From contig CAKROW010000031.1 of NCBI GenBank assembly GCA_934373235.1, forward strand, positions 1 to 29,439: a DNA stretch of 29,439 nucleotides, given 5' to 3'. A program made the position numbers and the translations under genes. The notes under the pieces were generated by a model, which saw only the letters and a program-made list of their open reading frames with translations, searched no databases and was not told the DNA's origin. Positions 21,092-28,810 of this stretch are shown in pieces (within the stretch, counting starts at the first letter, position 1; every line of letters begins with the position of its first letter). Source of the stretch: an uncultured Blautia sp. (GTDB lineage Bacteria; Bacillota; Clostridia; Lachnospirales; Lachnospiraceae).

Positions 21092-21970
21092 ATGTCAGAG
21101 AGAATTACAGGACACACAGAGCTTATCGGCCTTATGGCTTACCCCATCCGTCACTCCAGCTCACCGGCCATGCAGAACGAGGCTTTTGCAAAGCTTGGTT
21201 ACGACTATGCATACCTTGCTTTTGAGGTTGGCGCAGACGAGATCGAGGATGCTGTAAAAGCCATCCGTACCCTTAAAATGAGAGGTTCCAATGTTTCCAT
21301 GCCAAACAAGACCCTGGTTGGAAAATATCTTGACGAGCTTTCCCCTGCTGCCGAGATGTGCGGTGCCGTAAATACCATCGTCAATGACAACGGCCACCTT
21401 ACCGGACATATCACAGACGGTATCGGGTTCATGGCAGCTCTTAAAGATAACAACATTGATGCCATCGGCAAAAAAATGACTATCGTAGGCGCAGGCGGTG
21501 CCGCTACTGCCATTGAGATCCAGGCAGCACTTGACGGTGTAGGTGAGATCGTGATCTTTAACCGTAAGGATGAGTTCTGGGACCGTGCAGTTTCCACAGT
21601 GGAAAAGATCAACACAAGGACCCACAGCCATGCAGTTCTCTATGATCTTGCAGATCTTGACCAGCTTAAAAAAGAAATGTCCGACAGCTACATCTTCGTA
21701 AATGCCACAGGCGTAGGCATGAAGCCTCTGGAAGGACAGTCTGTTGTTCCGGATGCATCCTATTTCCGTCCGGAGCTTATTGTTGTTGATGTTCCCTACT
21801 CTCCTCTTGAAACTGCTATGCGTTCCATGGCAAAGAAAGTGGGCTGTAAGACCATGAACGGTCTTGGAATGATGCTCTTCCAGGGATCTGCTGCATTTGA
21901 ACTCTGGACAGGGGAGCCTATGCCAATCCAGCATATGAAAGAGATTCTTAATATCAGGTACGATGACTGA
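21092..21970 (+). CDS. ydiB: YdiB-like shikimate/quinate dehydrogenase (first copy)
   Basis: 292 residues, close to E. coli YdiB (288). Seen: substrate serines in IRHSSSPAM, catalytic Lys73 in NVSMPNK, Asp109 in TDGIGF, the GAGGAA nucleotide-binding turn, and the YdiB-like block IFNRKDEFWDRA followed by ATGVGMKPL and GMMLFQGSAAFELWTG. It should interconvert 3-dehydroshikimate and shikimate, and perhaps 3-dehydroquinate and quinate, with NAD(P). The NR pair after the second strand is kept, as in NADP-using relatives. GAGAGGAG precedes the ATG. It sits between the flavin reductase and aroD, as ydiB sits beside aroD in E. coli, favouring a catabolic rather than housekeeping biosynthetic role. 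Confidence 0.88.
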   Translation: MSERITGHTELIGLMAYPIRHSSSPAMQNEAFAKLGYDYAYLAFEVGADEIEDAVKAIRTLKMRGSNVSMPNKTLVGKYLDELSPAAEMCGAVNTIVNDNGHLTGHITDGIGFMAALKDNNIDAIGKKMTIVGAGGAATAIEIQAALDGVGEIVIFNRKDEFWDRAVSTVEKINTRTHSHAVLYDLADLDQLKKEMSDSYIFVNATGVGMKPLEGQSVVPDASYFRPELIVVDVPYSPLETAMRSMAKKVGCKTMNGLGMMLFQGSAAFELWTGEPMPIQHMKEILNIRYDD

Positions 21971-22004
21971 TCCTTTGTATCAGAACGTATCGGAAAGGAC
22001 AATT

Positions 22005-22766
22005 ATGAAAACAGTTCAGGTAAGAAACATTACAATCGGTGAGGGCAGACCCAAGATCTGTGTTCCCATTGTCGGACAGACAAAAGAAGACATCCTTCTT
22101 GAGGCAGGAACCTTTTCCATGATCCCTGTGGATGTTGTTGAGTGGCGTGTTGACTGGTTTGACGATGTTTTTGACACAGAGAAGGTTCTTGACACAGCAA
22201 AAGATCTTAAAGCCGTATTAAAGGATACCCCTGTCCTCTTCACCTTCCGTACCGCAAAGGAAGGCGGCGAAAAGGCTATTTCCGACCAGGATTACAAAGC
22301 CCTTAACATGGCTGTTGCCAAAAGCGGCTATGTAGATCTTATTGATGTGGAAGCTTTTACAGGAGAAGATATCGTAAGATCCATGATCCGGGAAGCCCAC
22401 ACTTACGGAGTTAAGGTCATTGCCTCCAATCATGATTTTGACAAAACTCCTGAAAAAGAGGAGATCGTACGCCGTCTGCGTATGATGCAGGACTACGGCG
22501 CTGATATCCCCAAGATAGCGGTTATGCCAACCTGCAAACAGGATGTTCTCACCCTTCTTGGTGCAACACTGGAGATGAGTGAAAAATATGCCGATCGTCC
22601 TATCATCACCATGTCCATGGCAGGTACCGGTGTTGTAAGCCGCCTTGCAGGCGAAACCTTCGGTTCCGCCCTTACCTTCGGGGCAGCAACCAAAGCCTCA
22701 GCGCCAGGACAGATCAATGTCAATGAGCTCCAGCAGGTTCTTGACATCATCCATAAAAGTCTCTGA
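22005..22766 (+). CDS. aroD: Type I 3-dehydroquinate dehydratase
   Basis: 253 residues from the ATG at 22005, chosen because GGAAAGGA lies upstream and because this numbering puts all catalytic residues exactly where they are in the Salmonella enzyme: Glu46 (VVEWRVD), Glu86 (AKEGG), His143 (SNHDF) and the Schiff-base Lys170 (PKIAVMP). The enzyme dehydrates 3-dehydroquinate to 3-dehydroshikimate; type I enzymes do this by syn elimination through an imine. It starts 34 bases after the dehydrogenase stop and is the last gene of the plus-strand unit. Here it most likely serves quinate use, although a biosynthetic role cannot be excluded without the rest of the genome. Confidence 0.95.
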   Translation: MKTVQVRNITIGEGRPKICVPIVGQTKEDILLEAGTFSMIPVDVVEWRVDWFDDVFDTEKVLDTAKDLKAVLKDTPVLFTFRTAKEGGEKAISDQDYKALNMAVAKSGYVDLIDVEAFTGEDIVRSMIREAHTYGVKVIASNHDFDKTPEKEEIVRRLRMMQDYGADIPKIAVMPTCKQDVLTLLGATLEMSEKYADRPIITMSMAGTGVVSRLAGETFGSALTFGAATKASAPGQINVNELQQVLDIIHKSL

Positions 22767-22823
22767 TCCCATTAAGAATATAAAACGCAGTACAGTCAAC
22801 AAATCCCATAATCCCATAAGAAA

Positions 22824-22916
22824 GAATCCTGCAAGCAGGATTCTCCGCCTGCGGCGGGTCGCTTCAGCGACATAATTCCTCTCCGACGCAGTGCGATCCT
22901 GCCCGGAGGGCTTTTT
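22824..22916 (+). terminator. Series of four short hairpins ending in a T-run, after aroD
   Basis: GAATCCTGC-AA-GCAGGATTC (22824-22843), CCGCC-TGC-GGCGG (22845-22857), GTCGC-TTCA-GCGAC (22858-22871) and GCCC-GGA-GGGC followed by TTTTT (22901-22916) lie almost end to end. The last is a short intrinsic terminator; the rest may be a structured 3' end. Confidence 0.5.
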
Positions 22917-22957
22917 ATATCATTGGAACATTACGGAGTAATTTCCTATGACATAGA

Positions 22958-22999
22958 AAATCCCCGTGAAACCTTCTGCTTATAGTTTCACGGGGATTT
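22958..22999. terminator. Strong hairpin terminator between convergent aroD and permease genes
   Basis: A 15-bp perfect stem, AAATCCCCGTGAAAC (22958-22972) with GTTTCACGGGGATTT (22985-22999). In the minus direction it continues into ATTTTC, so it mainly ends the permease transcript and can also stop read-through from aroD. Confidence 0.8.
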
Positions 23000-23046
23000 C
23001 CCATATATAGCCGGATGTGTCACCTACCCATCCGGCTGAAATATCC

Positions 23047-24429
23047 TTATTTTTCTTCAATACTCTCCTGCTCCGGTTTCTTTCTGGGATCCCAGTTGGA
23101 CAGAAAAATATTCAGTCCGAAGCCTACTGCCAGTGCCCACGCGGAAGCCCAGGCAGTACCCTGTGTTGCCAGAACTGCAGCCATAACGCCGCCGATCATC
23201 TTGTCTCTGTCTGTTTTACAGTAGTCCATACCGATACGTGCGCAGACAAACGCCTGGAACATCAGCGTGATGGAAGAACCAACACCGAAGATCGGACGGA
23301 AAAAGCTTACTACAGGAATGATCAATACACTTAAAAACGTGGCAATACGGAAGGATGCCATACCTCCAAGAAGAGATTTCATTGCTTTCTTTCCTTCTTT
23401 GTAACGGATAGATACTGACACTGTCATACCAACCCATAACGGACCGGAAAGTGGCGGGAATGGTGCAAAAACAGAAAGCAACAGGTTTCTCAGGCCGCTG
23501 ACCAGATTGGAACGGCTTGAATTAAAGTCAATGTATTCGTCGTCTCTTGACTGACGCGCTTCTGTAACCAGAGTTTCTGTTGTGACAAAATCACCAAAAG
23601 CAATAACATAGCATACCAGTGCAAGGGGCAATGCCTTGATATACATGGATAAGGGCGGGATCCCCACACCAAAGATACTAACCTGGTCAAGGATTTCCCT
23701 GAACTGCGGAATCTTGATAAAGGTTCCCATCTCAAGGCCCGGCGTATCCAGCTCACCTACCAGAAGTCCCACTACCATGGCGATCAGATAGGGGAACAGA
23801 TTTCCATAGCGGGCAACAAGATCCAGAAATTTATTGTTCTTTCTCTTTTCCTGATACTTGTCCGAAAAACTGATAAGGATCAGAAGTCCTACACCGGCTA
23901 CAATAGCCAGGGGATATTTGTGCATGTTTCCCCCATCTCCAAGCTGCCCGGCCATAACAGTCACAGGCGCTGCCAGAAGGATGCCTCCTTTTACAGAATC
24001 CGGTACTGCATGAACAAATTTATCGGCAAGCTTTGTTACACCCATAAATATGAACACAAGACCAACCAGCGTCTGCAGGGCGATCATTGCCTGGATCCTC
24101 TCTTTTCCTATGGGGAAACCCTCCAGAAAAACAATGGTAAGAGGAAGTGTAGGTGTGATCCAGCCCGGAATTACCGGATCTCCCAGGAGACTGTGTAGCA
24201 TGTAGAGCATGGTCTCAATAATAACACAGCTCCATGCCAGCTCATAAGGAAGTCCCAGATACTGCTCCAGATACGGAACCGCTGCCAGAGCGGTAACACC
24301 AAGGATCAGGCCCTGGATGAACTCAACGGATTCAAGTTTGTAGTGAATAAAAGGAAGACGAATCTGAAATGGCCCAAACGGAATGTAGGGCAGTTCGTTT
24401 TGTCTTCTCTGTCTTGCTGCACGTGCCAT
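23047..24429 (-). CDS. NCS2/UraA-fold permease of unknown substrate
   Basis: 460 residues from the ATG at 24429, chosen for the AAAGGAG element just upstream; an in-frame ATG at 24480 would add 17 residues of poor composition. About 12-14 membrane segments and the layout of nucleobase-ascorbate (NCS2/UraA) transporters are seen, including a VIAFGDFVTTETLV helix resembling the acidic motif region of these proteins. It is a divergent member and the substrate need not be a nucleobase. Its place at the end of a quinate/shikimate cluster suggests uptake of a related carboxylate, which is inference. It has its own promoter overlapping a 24-bp perfect palindrome and a terminator between it and the previous gene, so it is controlled separately. 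Confidence 0.72.
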   Translation of the reverse strand: MARAARQRRQNELPYIPFGPFQIRLPFIHYKLESVEFIQGLILGVTALAAVPYLEQYLGLPYELAWSCVIIETMLYMLHSLLGDPVIPGWITPTLPLTIVFLEGFPIGKERIQAMIALQTLVGLVFIFMGVTKLADKFVHAVPDSVKGGILLAAPVTVMAGQLGDGGNMHKYPLAIVAGVGLLILISFSDKYQEKRKNNKFLDLVARYGNLFPYLIAMVVGLLVGELDTPGLEMGTFIKIPQFREILDQVSIFGVGIPPLSMYIKALPLALVCYVIAFGDFVTTETLVTEARQSRDDEYIDFNSSRSNLVSGLRNLLLSVFAPFPPLSGPLWVGMTVSVSIRYKEGKKAMKSLLGGMASFRIATFLSVLIIPVVSFFRPIFGVGSSITLMFQAFVCARIGMDYCKTDRDKMIGGVMAAVLATQGTAWASAWALAVGFGLNIFLSNWDPRKKPEQESIEEK

Positions 24430-24460
24430 ATCGATTCTCCTTTGTCGGAATATTTGTAAA

Positions 24461-24509
24461 TAAGTATATTGTAGATTCATTCCTTAATGTTTGTTAATTA
24501 ACAAACATT
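24461..24509 (-). promoter_or_regulatory. Permease promoter with perfect 24-bp palindromic operator
   Basis: AATGTTTGTTAATTAACAAACATT (24486-24509) is a gapless 12+12 perfect palindrome. On the minus strand its right half supplies TTAACA as the -35, followed after 18 bases by TACAAT. A dimeric repressor bound here would block RNA polymerase. No other copy was seen in the window. Confidence 0.65.
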
Positions 24510-24526
24510 TTTAGAAAAAGCAGACT

Positions 24527-24550
24527 CCAACCTGAATTTTTTCAGATTGG
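24527..24550 (-). other. Second hairpin downstream of the MFS terminator
   Basis: CCAATCTGAA-AAAA-TTCAGGTTGG on the minus strand, one mismatch, lying between the MFS terminator and the permease operator. It may act as a backup terminator; the next T-run is several bases away. Confidence 0.4.
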
Positions 24551-24555
24551 ATCTG

Positions 24556-24595
24556 TAAAAAGTATCTGTCAGAGTCCCTTCACTCCGGCAGATAC
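24556..24595 (-). terminator. Intrinsic terminator after the MFS gene
   Basis: Minus-strand GTATCTGcCGGAGT..ACTCTGaCAGATAC, a 14-position stem with one mismatch and one G-T pair, followed by TTTTT. It separates the dehydrogenase-MFS unit from the permease gene. Confidence 0.85.
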
Positions 24596-24609
24596 CGGAT
24601 TATTTTGTT

Positions 24610-25809
24610 TCAGGCTTCTTTGCTACGGTTCATCTTGACAAACAGTGCAAGAAGAATACCGATAAATGTTACTGCCATGTTGAGAAGCAGGATCATTCTC
24701 GGTGCACTTGTTCCGGCAGTCTTTGTAATATAACCGGCAAGTGTCAGGATCGTGTAGTTGGCAACACTTGAAGCGATCATAACCATAGATGTTGCAGTTC
24801 CCTTATTGTCCGGGAAAAACTCTGCTGTTGTGGATACAGCTAACTGGAGAACTCCGCCTGCTCCGGCAAAGCCGATGACAAATCCACCGATCAGGCAGAT
24901 AGTAGGATTCTGTATAAAATAGCACAGTCCCAGCATTACAAAGGAGATCAGCGGATAAATGATCAGGATGTTGATCTCTTTCAGTCCTTTTTTGATAAAT
25001 ACGGAGGAACAGAGAATTGCTGCAAAGGTTCCTACTGCATAGAAGGACTGGATCTTGGAAGGATCGCTTAAGTTGTAAAGTTTTCCAAGCTCCTGGTTAC
25101 AGTTCAGCCACAGCATAAATGTGGAGGAGCTGGTGAATCCGATGAGGATCGCCGCAAAAGCTGCAGGTGTGATCTTCAGTTTGGACTTTTCTTTCTTTGC
25201 CACACCGCCTGTGTTTCTTTCCGGGAACGGAAGGAACAGGATCAGAATTCCATCAATAAAGATAGCAGCTCCGGCAACAATGAAGATGGTTCTGTAGGAC
25301 ATATTTCCTGCTGCCACAAATCCGATCATGAAAGGAAGCAGGAACTGGCTGATACACATGGAGAATTTTGTAAACAAGTTCGCTACAGACGGATTGTTCA
25401 CATAAATCTCCATACAGGTAGGGCTTACGCATGTATCAAGGAAGGAGTTTGCGATACCGCCCACAATTGCAAATGCATAGGCAATTCCCATAGATGGTGC
25501 AAATGCAATTCCCATAAAGTATGCCGCATAGCAGATCACACCGATGATGCCACTTAATCTTCGTCCTAATTTATCGGAAAGAGGACCGGAAAACGGAAGG
25601 GAGATCAGTCGTCCAAGTCCAAGTGCTGCTATTACAGATACTACCATACTTACATCCATTGTGCCATCACTTAATGTTTTGGCTCCCCAGTGGGCAGCAA
25701 GCTCAGGCTTGTACTGCCCCATGATGGAAGCTCCGATTCCGTGGATGAAATATGTAAAATATAAAGCGATTGAGGTGATTACCAAATTCTTCTTACCTGT
25801 CTGGCTCAT
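24610..25809 (-). CDS. MFS transporter, YdiN/YdiM-like
   Basis: 399 residues with twelve hydrophobic segments. The first half closely follows the pattern of E. coli YdiM/YdiN: ALYFTYFIHGIGASIM, LGLGRLISLPFSGPLSDKLGRR (the MFS loop 2-3 motif) and GGIANSFLDT..SPTCMEIY, then QFLLPFMIG. In E. coli those transporters are encoded beside ydiB and aroD, and here the gene follows a ydiB-like gene by five bases with AAGGGAA as ribosome site. It is a strong candidate for quinate/shikimate uptake or for export of the reduced product; direction is unknown. A clear terminator follows. Confidence 0.85.
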   Translation of the reverse strand: MSQTGKKNLVITSIALYFTYFIHGIGASIMGQYKPELAAHWGAKTLSDGTMDVSMVVSVIAALGLGRLISLPFSGPLSDKLGRRLSGIIGVICYAAYFMGIAFAPSMGIAYAFAIVGGIANSFLDTCVSPTCMEIYVNNPSVANLFTKFSMCISQFLLPFMIGFVAAGNMSYRTIFIVAGAAIFIDGILILFLPFPERNTGGVAKKEKSKLKITPAAFAAILIGFTSSSTFMLWLNCNQELGKLYNLSDPSKIQSFYAVGTFAAILCSSVFIKKGLKEINILIIYPLISFVMLGLCYFIQNPTICLIGGFVIGFAGAGGVLQLAVSTTAEFFPDNKGTATSMVMIASSVANYTILTLAGYITKTAGTSAPRMILLLNMAVTFIGILLALFVKMNRSKEA

Positions 25810-25814
25810 ATTAC

Positions 25815-26696
25815 TTATTTCCCTTCATTCTCAGACTGAAATTTCTGATACTCATCTGTTGGCATCTCAAGACCTGTGTACAGCTTGTATGCTGCAGCAC
25901 CCTGCCACAGAAGCATGCCTTTTCCGCCTACTGCCAGCTTAACGCCAGCCTCTTTTGCCTCTTTTACCATCTTTGTCTCAGCCGGATTGTAAACACAGTC
26001 AGCTACAACAAGGTTCGGATGGAACATGGATCTGTCAACCAGGGAGATGTCATCGTGTGGCTTCATTCCTGCAAGTGTTCCGTTTGCAAGGATATCCGCA
26101 TTTGCGATCTCTTCTCTCAGTTTGTCCTGGTCATCAAGGCAGTATACAGATACTTTGCAGTCCGGTACTTCTTTTGCAAGTTTCTCTGCTGTTCCTTTTG
26201 CTCTTTCAAGGAATGGGTCATCCGGATTGAAGATTGCAATAGATGCTGCTCCGTCAAGGGCACTCTGTACAGTAAGAGCTGTTGCTGCTCCGCCTGCTCC
26301 GAGAACTACCATCTTCTTACCCTTTACATCGACACCGTGCTCTTTTAAGTTGCGGACAAAACCGATTCCGTCTGTGATGTGTCCCACAAGTTTTCCATCT
26401 TCATTTACGATGGTGTTTACAGCACCGATGATCCTTGCAGCCGGTGAAAGCTCATCTACACACTGTGCAGCTTTGTTCTTGCAGGGCATGGTTACATTGC
26501 AGCCTCTCATCTTGAACAGACGCATTGCATCAAGAGCTGCCGGAACCTGATCCTCTTTTACATCAAATGCCATATAAGCATAGTCCAGGTTATGGTACTG
26601 GAAACTGAAGTTATACATAGCCGGAGATCCTGAATGTCCTACCGGGCTTCCGATAAGCGCAAGTAATCCTGTTGTTCCTTTAATTCTCTGTTCCAT
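25815..26696 (-). CDS. ydiB: YdiB-like shikimate/quinate dehydrogenase (second copy)
   Basis: 293 residues. Catalytic Lys73 (NVTMPCK) and Asp109 (TDGIGF) are present, as are substrate serines in GHSGSPAM and the GAGGAA turn. The C-terminal half resembles E. coli YdiB strongly (ADILANGTLAGMKPHDDISL, CVYNPAETKM, GMLLWQGAAAYKLYTG). Where the first copy and YdiB have an Asn-Arg pair for the NADP phosphate, this protein has Asn-Pro (FNPDDPF), so NAD may be preferred. AGGAGG precedes the ATG. Two YdiB paralogues each paired with a flavin reductase suggest that they work on different substrates, for example quinate against shikimate or the reduced ketone. Confidence 0.88.
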   Translation of the reverse strand: MEQRIKGTTGLLALIGSPVGHSGSPAMYNFSFQYHNLDYAYMAFDVKEDQVPAALDAMRLFKMRGCNVTMPCKNKAAQCVDELSPAARIIGAVNTIVNEDGKLVGHITDGIGFVRNLKEHGVDVKGKKMVVLGAGGAATALTVQSALDGAASIAIFNPDDPFLERAKGTAEKLAKEVPDCKVSVYCLDDQDKLREEIANADILANGTLAGMKPHDDISLVDRSMFHPNLVVADCVYNPAETKMVKEAKEAGVKLAVGGKGMLLWQGAAAYKLYTGLEMPTDEYQKFQSENEGK

Positions 26697-26722
26697 TTCT
26701 TTAAGCCTCCTGTTTTTTTGCA

Positions 26723-26760
26723 GGGAATATACTGTCCATTTAAAATGACAGTATATTCCC
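26723..26760 (-). other. 14-bp perfect hairpin in the leader of the second dehydrogenase gene
   Basis: GGGAATATACTGTC and GACAGTATATTCCC enclose a ten-base A/T loop. There is no T-run on the downstream side, so it is not an ordinary terminator. A minus-strand TATAAT at 26770-26775 would start transcripts a few bases before it, placing the stem at the very 5' end of an mRNA, where it could stabilise the message; it could also be an operator. Confidence 0.6.
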
Positions 26761-26811
26761 GTCGGGTTTATTATATGTGCTATTAAAAATAACTGCTGTT
26801 TATTATACAGA

Positions 26812-28734
26812 TCAGATCCTTGAAGCTACCTCGTACGCTTCTTTTGTTGCGTCAAGGGCACGTCTTGCTCTGATGGCATCTCCGATCACATGTGTATCAA
26901 CAATGTCTTTGATCTGCTCTTCAAGTGGATTATAATTGCGGAATCCCATGGAAAGGATGACAGAATCATAACCTCTTGTCTCATGACGTACTCCGTCAGC
27001 GGTCTCGTACTCTACGCCGTCTTCATAGAACCTGCATACTTTTGCACCTGTGATCTCTTTGATTCCGTAGTCCTCGAAATCCTTCATAAGATATACCCTG
27101 TGCTCATGGATCACATCTGCACCTACAGTATCTCTGAACTCGATAACTGTTACGTCATGCTCCTGCTCTCCAAGGAATGCTGCTGTCTCGCAGCCAACCA
27201 TACCGCCGCCTACAACAAGAACTTTTTTGCCTGCACCTCTCTTGCCATCCAGAAGGTCAGAACCGTGGATGATAGCCGGATCATCAATTCCCTCGATAGG
27301 AAGGATCAGTGTTTTTGAACCTGTTGCAATGATCACACTGTCCGGTTTCTCCTCTTTTACAAGCTCAGGAGTTACTTCACAGTTCATAACGATCTTCACG
27401 CCGTCTTTCTGGCAGCGATGGATGTAGCTTCTAATCATGTTGGTAATATCACCTTTTCCCGGCGGGTAAGCAGCAAGTCTCATGTTTCCGCCAAGGATAT
27501 CTCCTGCCTCATAAAGTGTTACATCATGACCTTTTTCTTTTGCGATAAATGCTGCGCAAAGTCCGGCAACACCACCGCCCACAACCATGATCTTTTTGGA
27601 TTTCTCTGCCGGTTCAACAGGCTGTGCCTCATGTCCAAGGAACGGATTTGTAAGACAGCATACAGGATTTCCCGCATACATGTTTGCAACGCAGCCCTGA
27701 AGACATGCGATACATGGTGTCATATCCTCAAGACGCTCCTCAAATGCTTTCTTCGGCATGGCAGGATCAGCAAGGCTCTGGCGACCAAATGCAACAAGGT
27801 CAGCTCTTCCCTCTTTTACCATAAGCTCTGCAAACTGCGGCTCTGTGTAACGTCCTACTGTGATAACCGGGATGCTTACCGCACGTTTGATCTCCTCAAC
27901 CTCTGAAGCTGAGAATCCGCCGTGGATCACAGTTGGTGCCCACATGAACTCATCTTTGATATGAACGGCACGGGATACATGGACTGCATCCAGTCCGCAG
28001 CTTTCCAGATATGCTGCGATTGCCGCGCTGTCATGGACATCAAGTCCTCCCGGAACCTCATCAGCACAGTTGATACGTGCAAGGATTGCTACTTTTCCCT
28101 GTGTTGTCTTCTGGATTTCTTCAATGATAAGACGGGAGAAACGCATTCTGTTCTCAAAGCATCCACCGAACTCATCAACTCTCTTGTTTGTTCTCGGAGA
28201 AAGGAATGTGCTTACCAGATAACCATGTGCCATATGGATCTCAACTGCATCCACACCGGCCTCCATAGCTCTTCTGGCTGCCTGTCCGTATCCTTTTACC
28301 AGCTCATAAACTTCCTCTGTGGAAAGTTCCTTCGGAATATCGCGTCCGCATACAGACGGGATGCTGGTAGCTGCTGTAATAGGTGCGCCTGCGTTCTTTG
28401 CATTTCCCTCAGGACCTGCGTTCTGAAGCTGTACAGATACCTTTGCGCCTTCCGCATGACAGGCATCTACAACTTTTCTGAAGCTCTCAATAGTGGAGTC
28501 ATCATAAAGACATGGTTTGCGCGGGCCTCCCTTTGCACCTTTATGAACTACAGTTGCCTCAATAGTGATAAGACCGAAGCCGCCTTTTGCACGCTCTCTA
28601 TAATATGCAACAGACTGGTCACTCATGGTTCCGTCTGTGTTGGCAAAGTTATTTCCCATTGGCGGAACAACGAAACGGTTCTTCACTGTCATAGGACCGA
28701 TATTGATCGGCTGAAACATCGCATTAAATTTCAT
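26812..28734 (-). CDS. FadH/OYE-type NAD(P)H:flavin oxidoreductase with 4Fe-4S cluster (second copy)
   Basis: 640 residues with the same architecture as the reductase at 18961 but clearly diverged: FMN barrel (PMTVKNRFVVPPMG.., EIHMAHGYLVSTFLSPRTNKRVDEFGG), Fe-S ligands C-I-A-C-L-Q-G-C plus a cysteine in CCLTNP (about 339-360), a dinucleotide domain at IMVVGGGVAGLCA (about 379) and another at VLVVGGGMVGCET (about 504). It should reduce an activated double bond of an acyl or carboxylic substrate using NAD(P)H. AAAAGGAG lies before the ATG. The order TIM-barrel protein, reductase, YdiB-like dehydrogenase, YdiN-like MFS suggests one pathway. It might instead be a cinnamate/enoate or dienoyl-CoA reductase; the sequence alone does not separate these. 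Confidence 0.88.
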   Translation of the reverse strand: MKFNAMFQPINIGPMTVKNRFVVPPMGNNFANTDGTMSDQSVAYYRERAKGGFGLITIEATVVHKGAKGGPRKPCLYDDSTIESFRKVVDACHAEGAKVSVQLQNAGPEGNAKNAGAPITAATSIPSVCGRDIPKELSTEEVYELVKGYGQAARRAMEAGVDAVEIHMAHGYLVSTFLSPRTNKRVDEFGGCFENRMRFSRLIIEEIQKTTQGKVAILARINCADEVPGGLDVHDSAAIAAYLESCGLDAVHVSRAVHIKDEFMWAPTVIHGGFSASEVEEIKRAVSIPVITVGRYTEPQFAELMVKEGRADLVAFGRQSLADPAMPKKAFEERLEDMTPCIACLQGCVANMYAGNPVCCLTNPFLGHEAQPVEPAEKSKKIMVVGGGVAGLCAAFIAKEKGHDVTLYEAGDILGGNMRLAAYPPGKGDITNMIRSYIHRCQKDGVKIVMNCEVTPELVKEEKPDSVIIATGSKTLILPIEGIDDPAIIHGSDLLDGKRGAGKKVLVVGGGMVGCETAAFLGEQEHDVTVIEFRDTVGADVIHEHRVYLMKDFEDYGIKEITGAKVCRFYEDGVEYETADGVRHETRGYDSVILSMGFRNYNPLEEQIKDIVDTHVIGDAIRARRALDATKEAYEVASRI

Positions 28735-28763
28735 GAAGCGTTCTCCTTTTCCTTTTCATATGT

Positions 28764-28785
28764 CAGGCGGCATTTTCACCGCCTG
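28764..28785. other. Short GC-rich hairpin between TIM-barrel and reductase genes
   Basis: CAGGCGG-N8-CCGCCTG in the 76-base gap, without a following T-run on the minus strand. It may adjust the relative amounts of the two messages. Confidence 0.45.
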
Positions 28786-28810
28786 AATGATTATCACCTG
28801 CTGTTTTTTC

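Noticed and set aside
21092..22766. Ordinary shikimate biosynthesis genes
   Set aside because: Not fully excluded, but both dehydrogenases resemble YdiB, one exists in duplicate, and neighbours are reductases and transporters rather than aroA, aroB, aroC or aroK.
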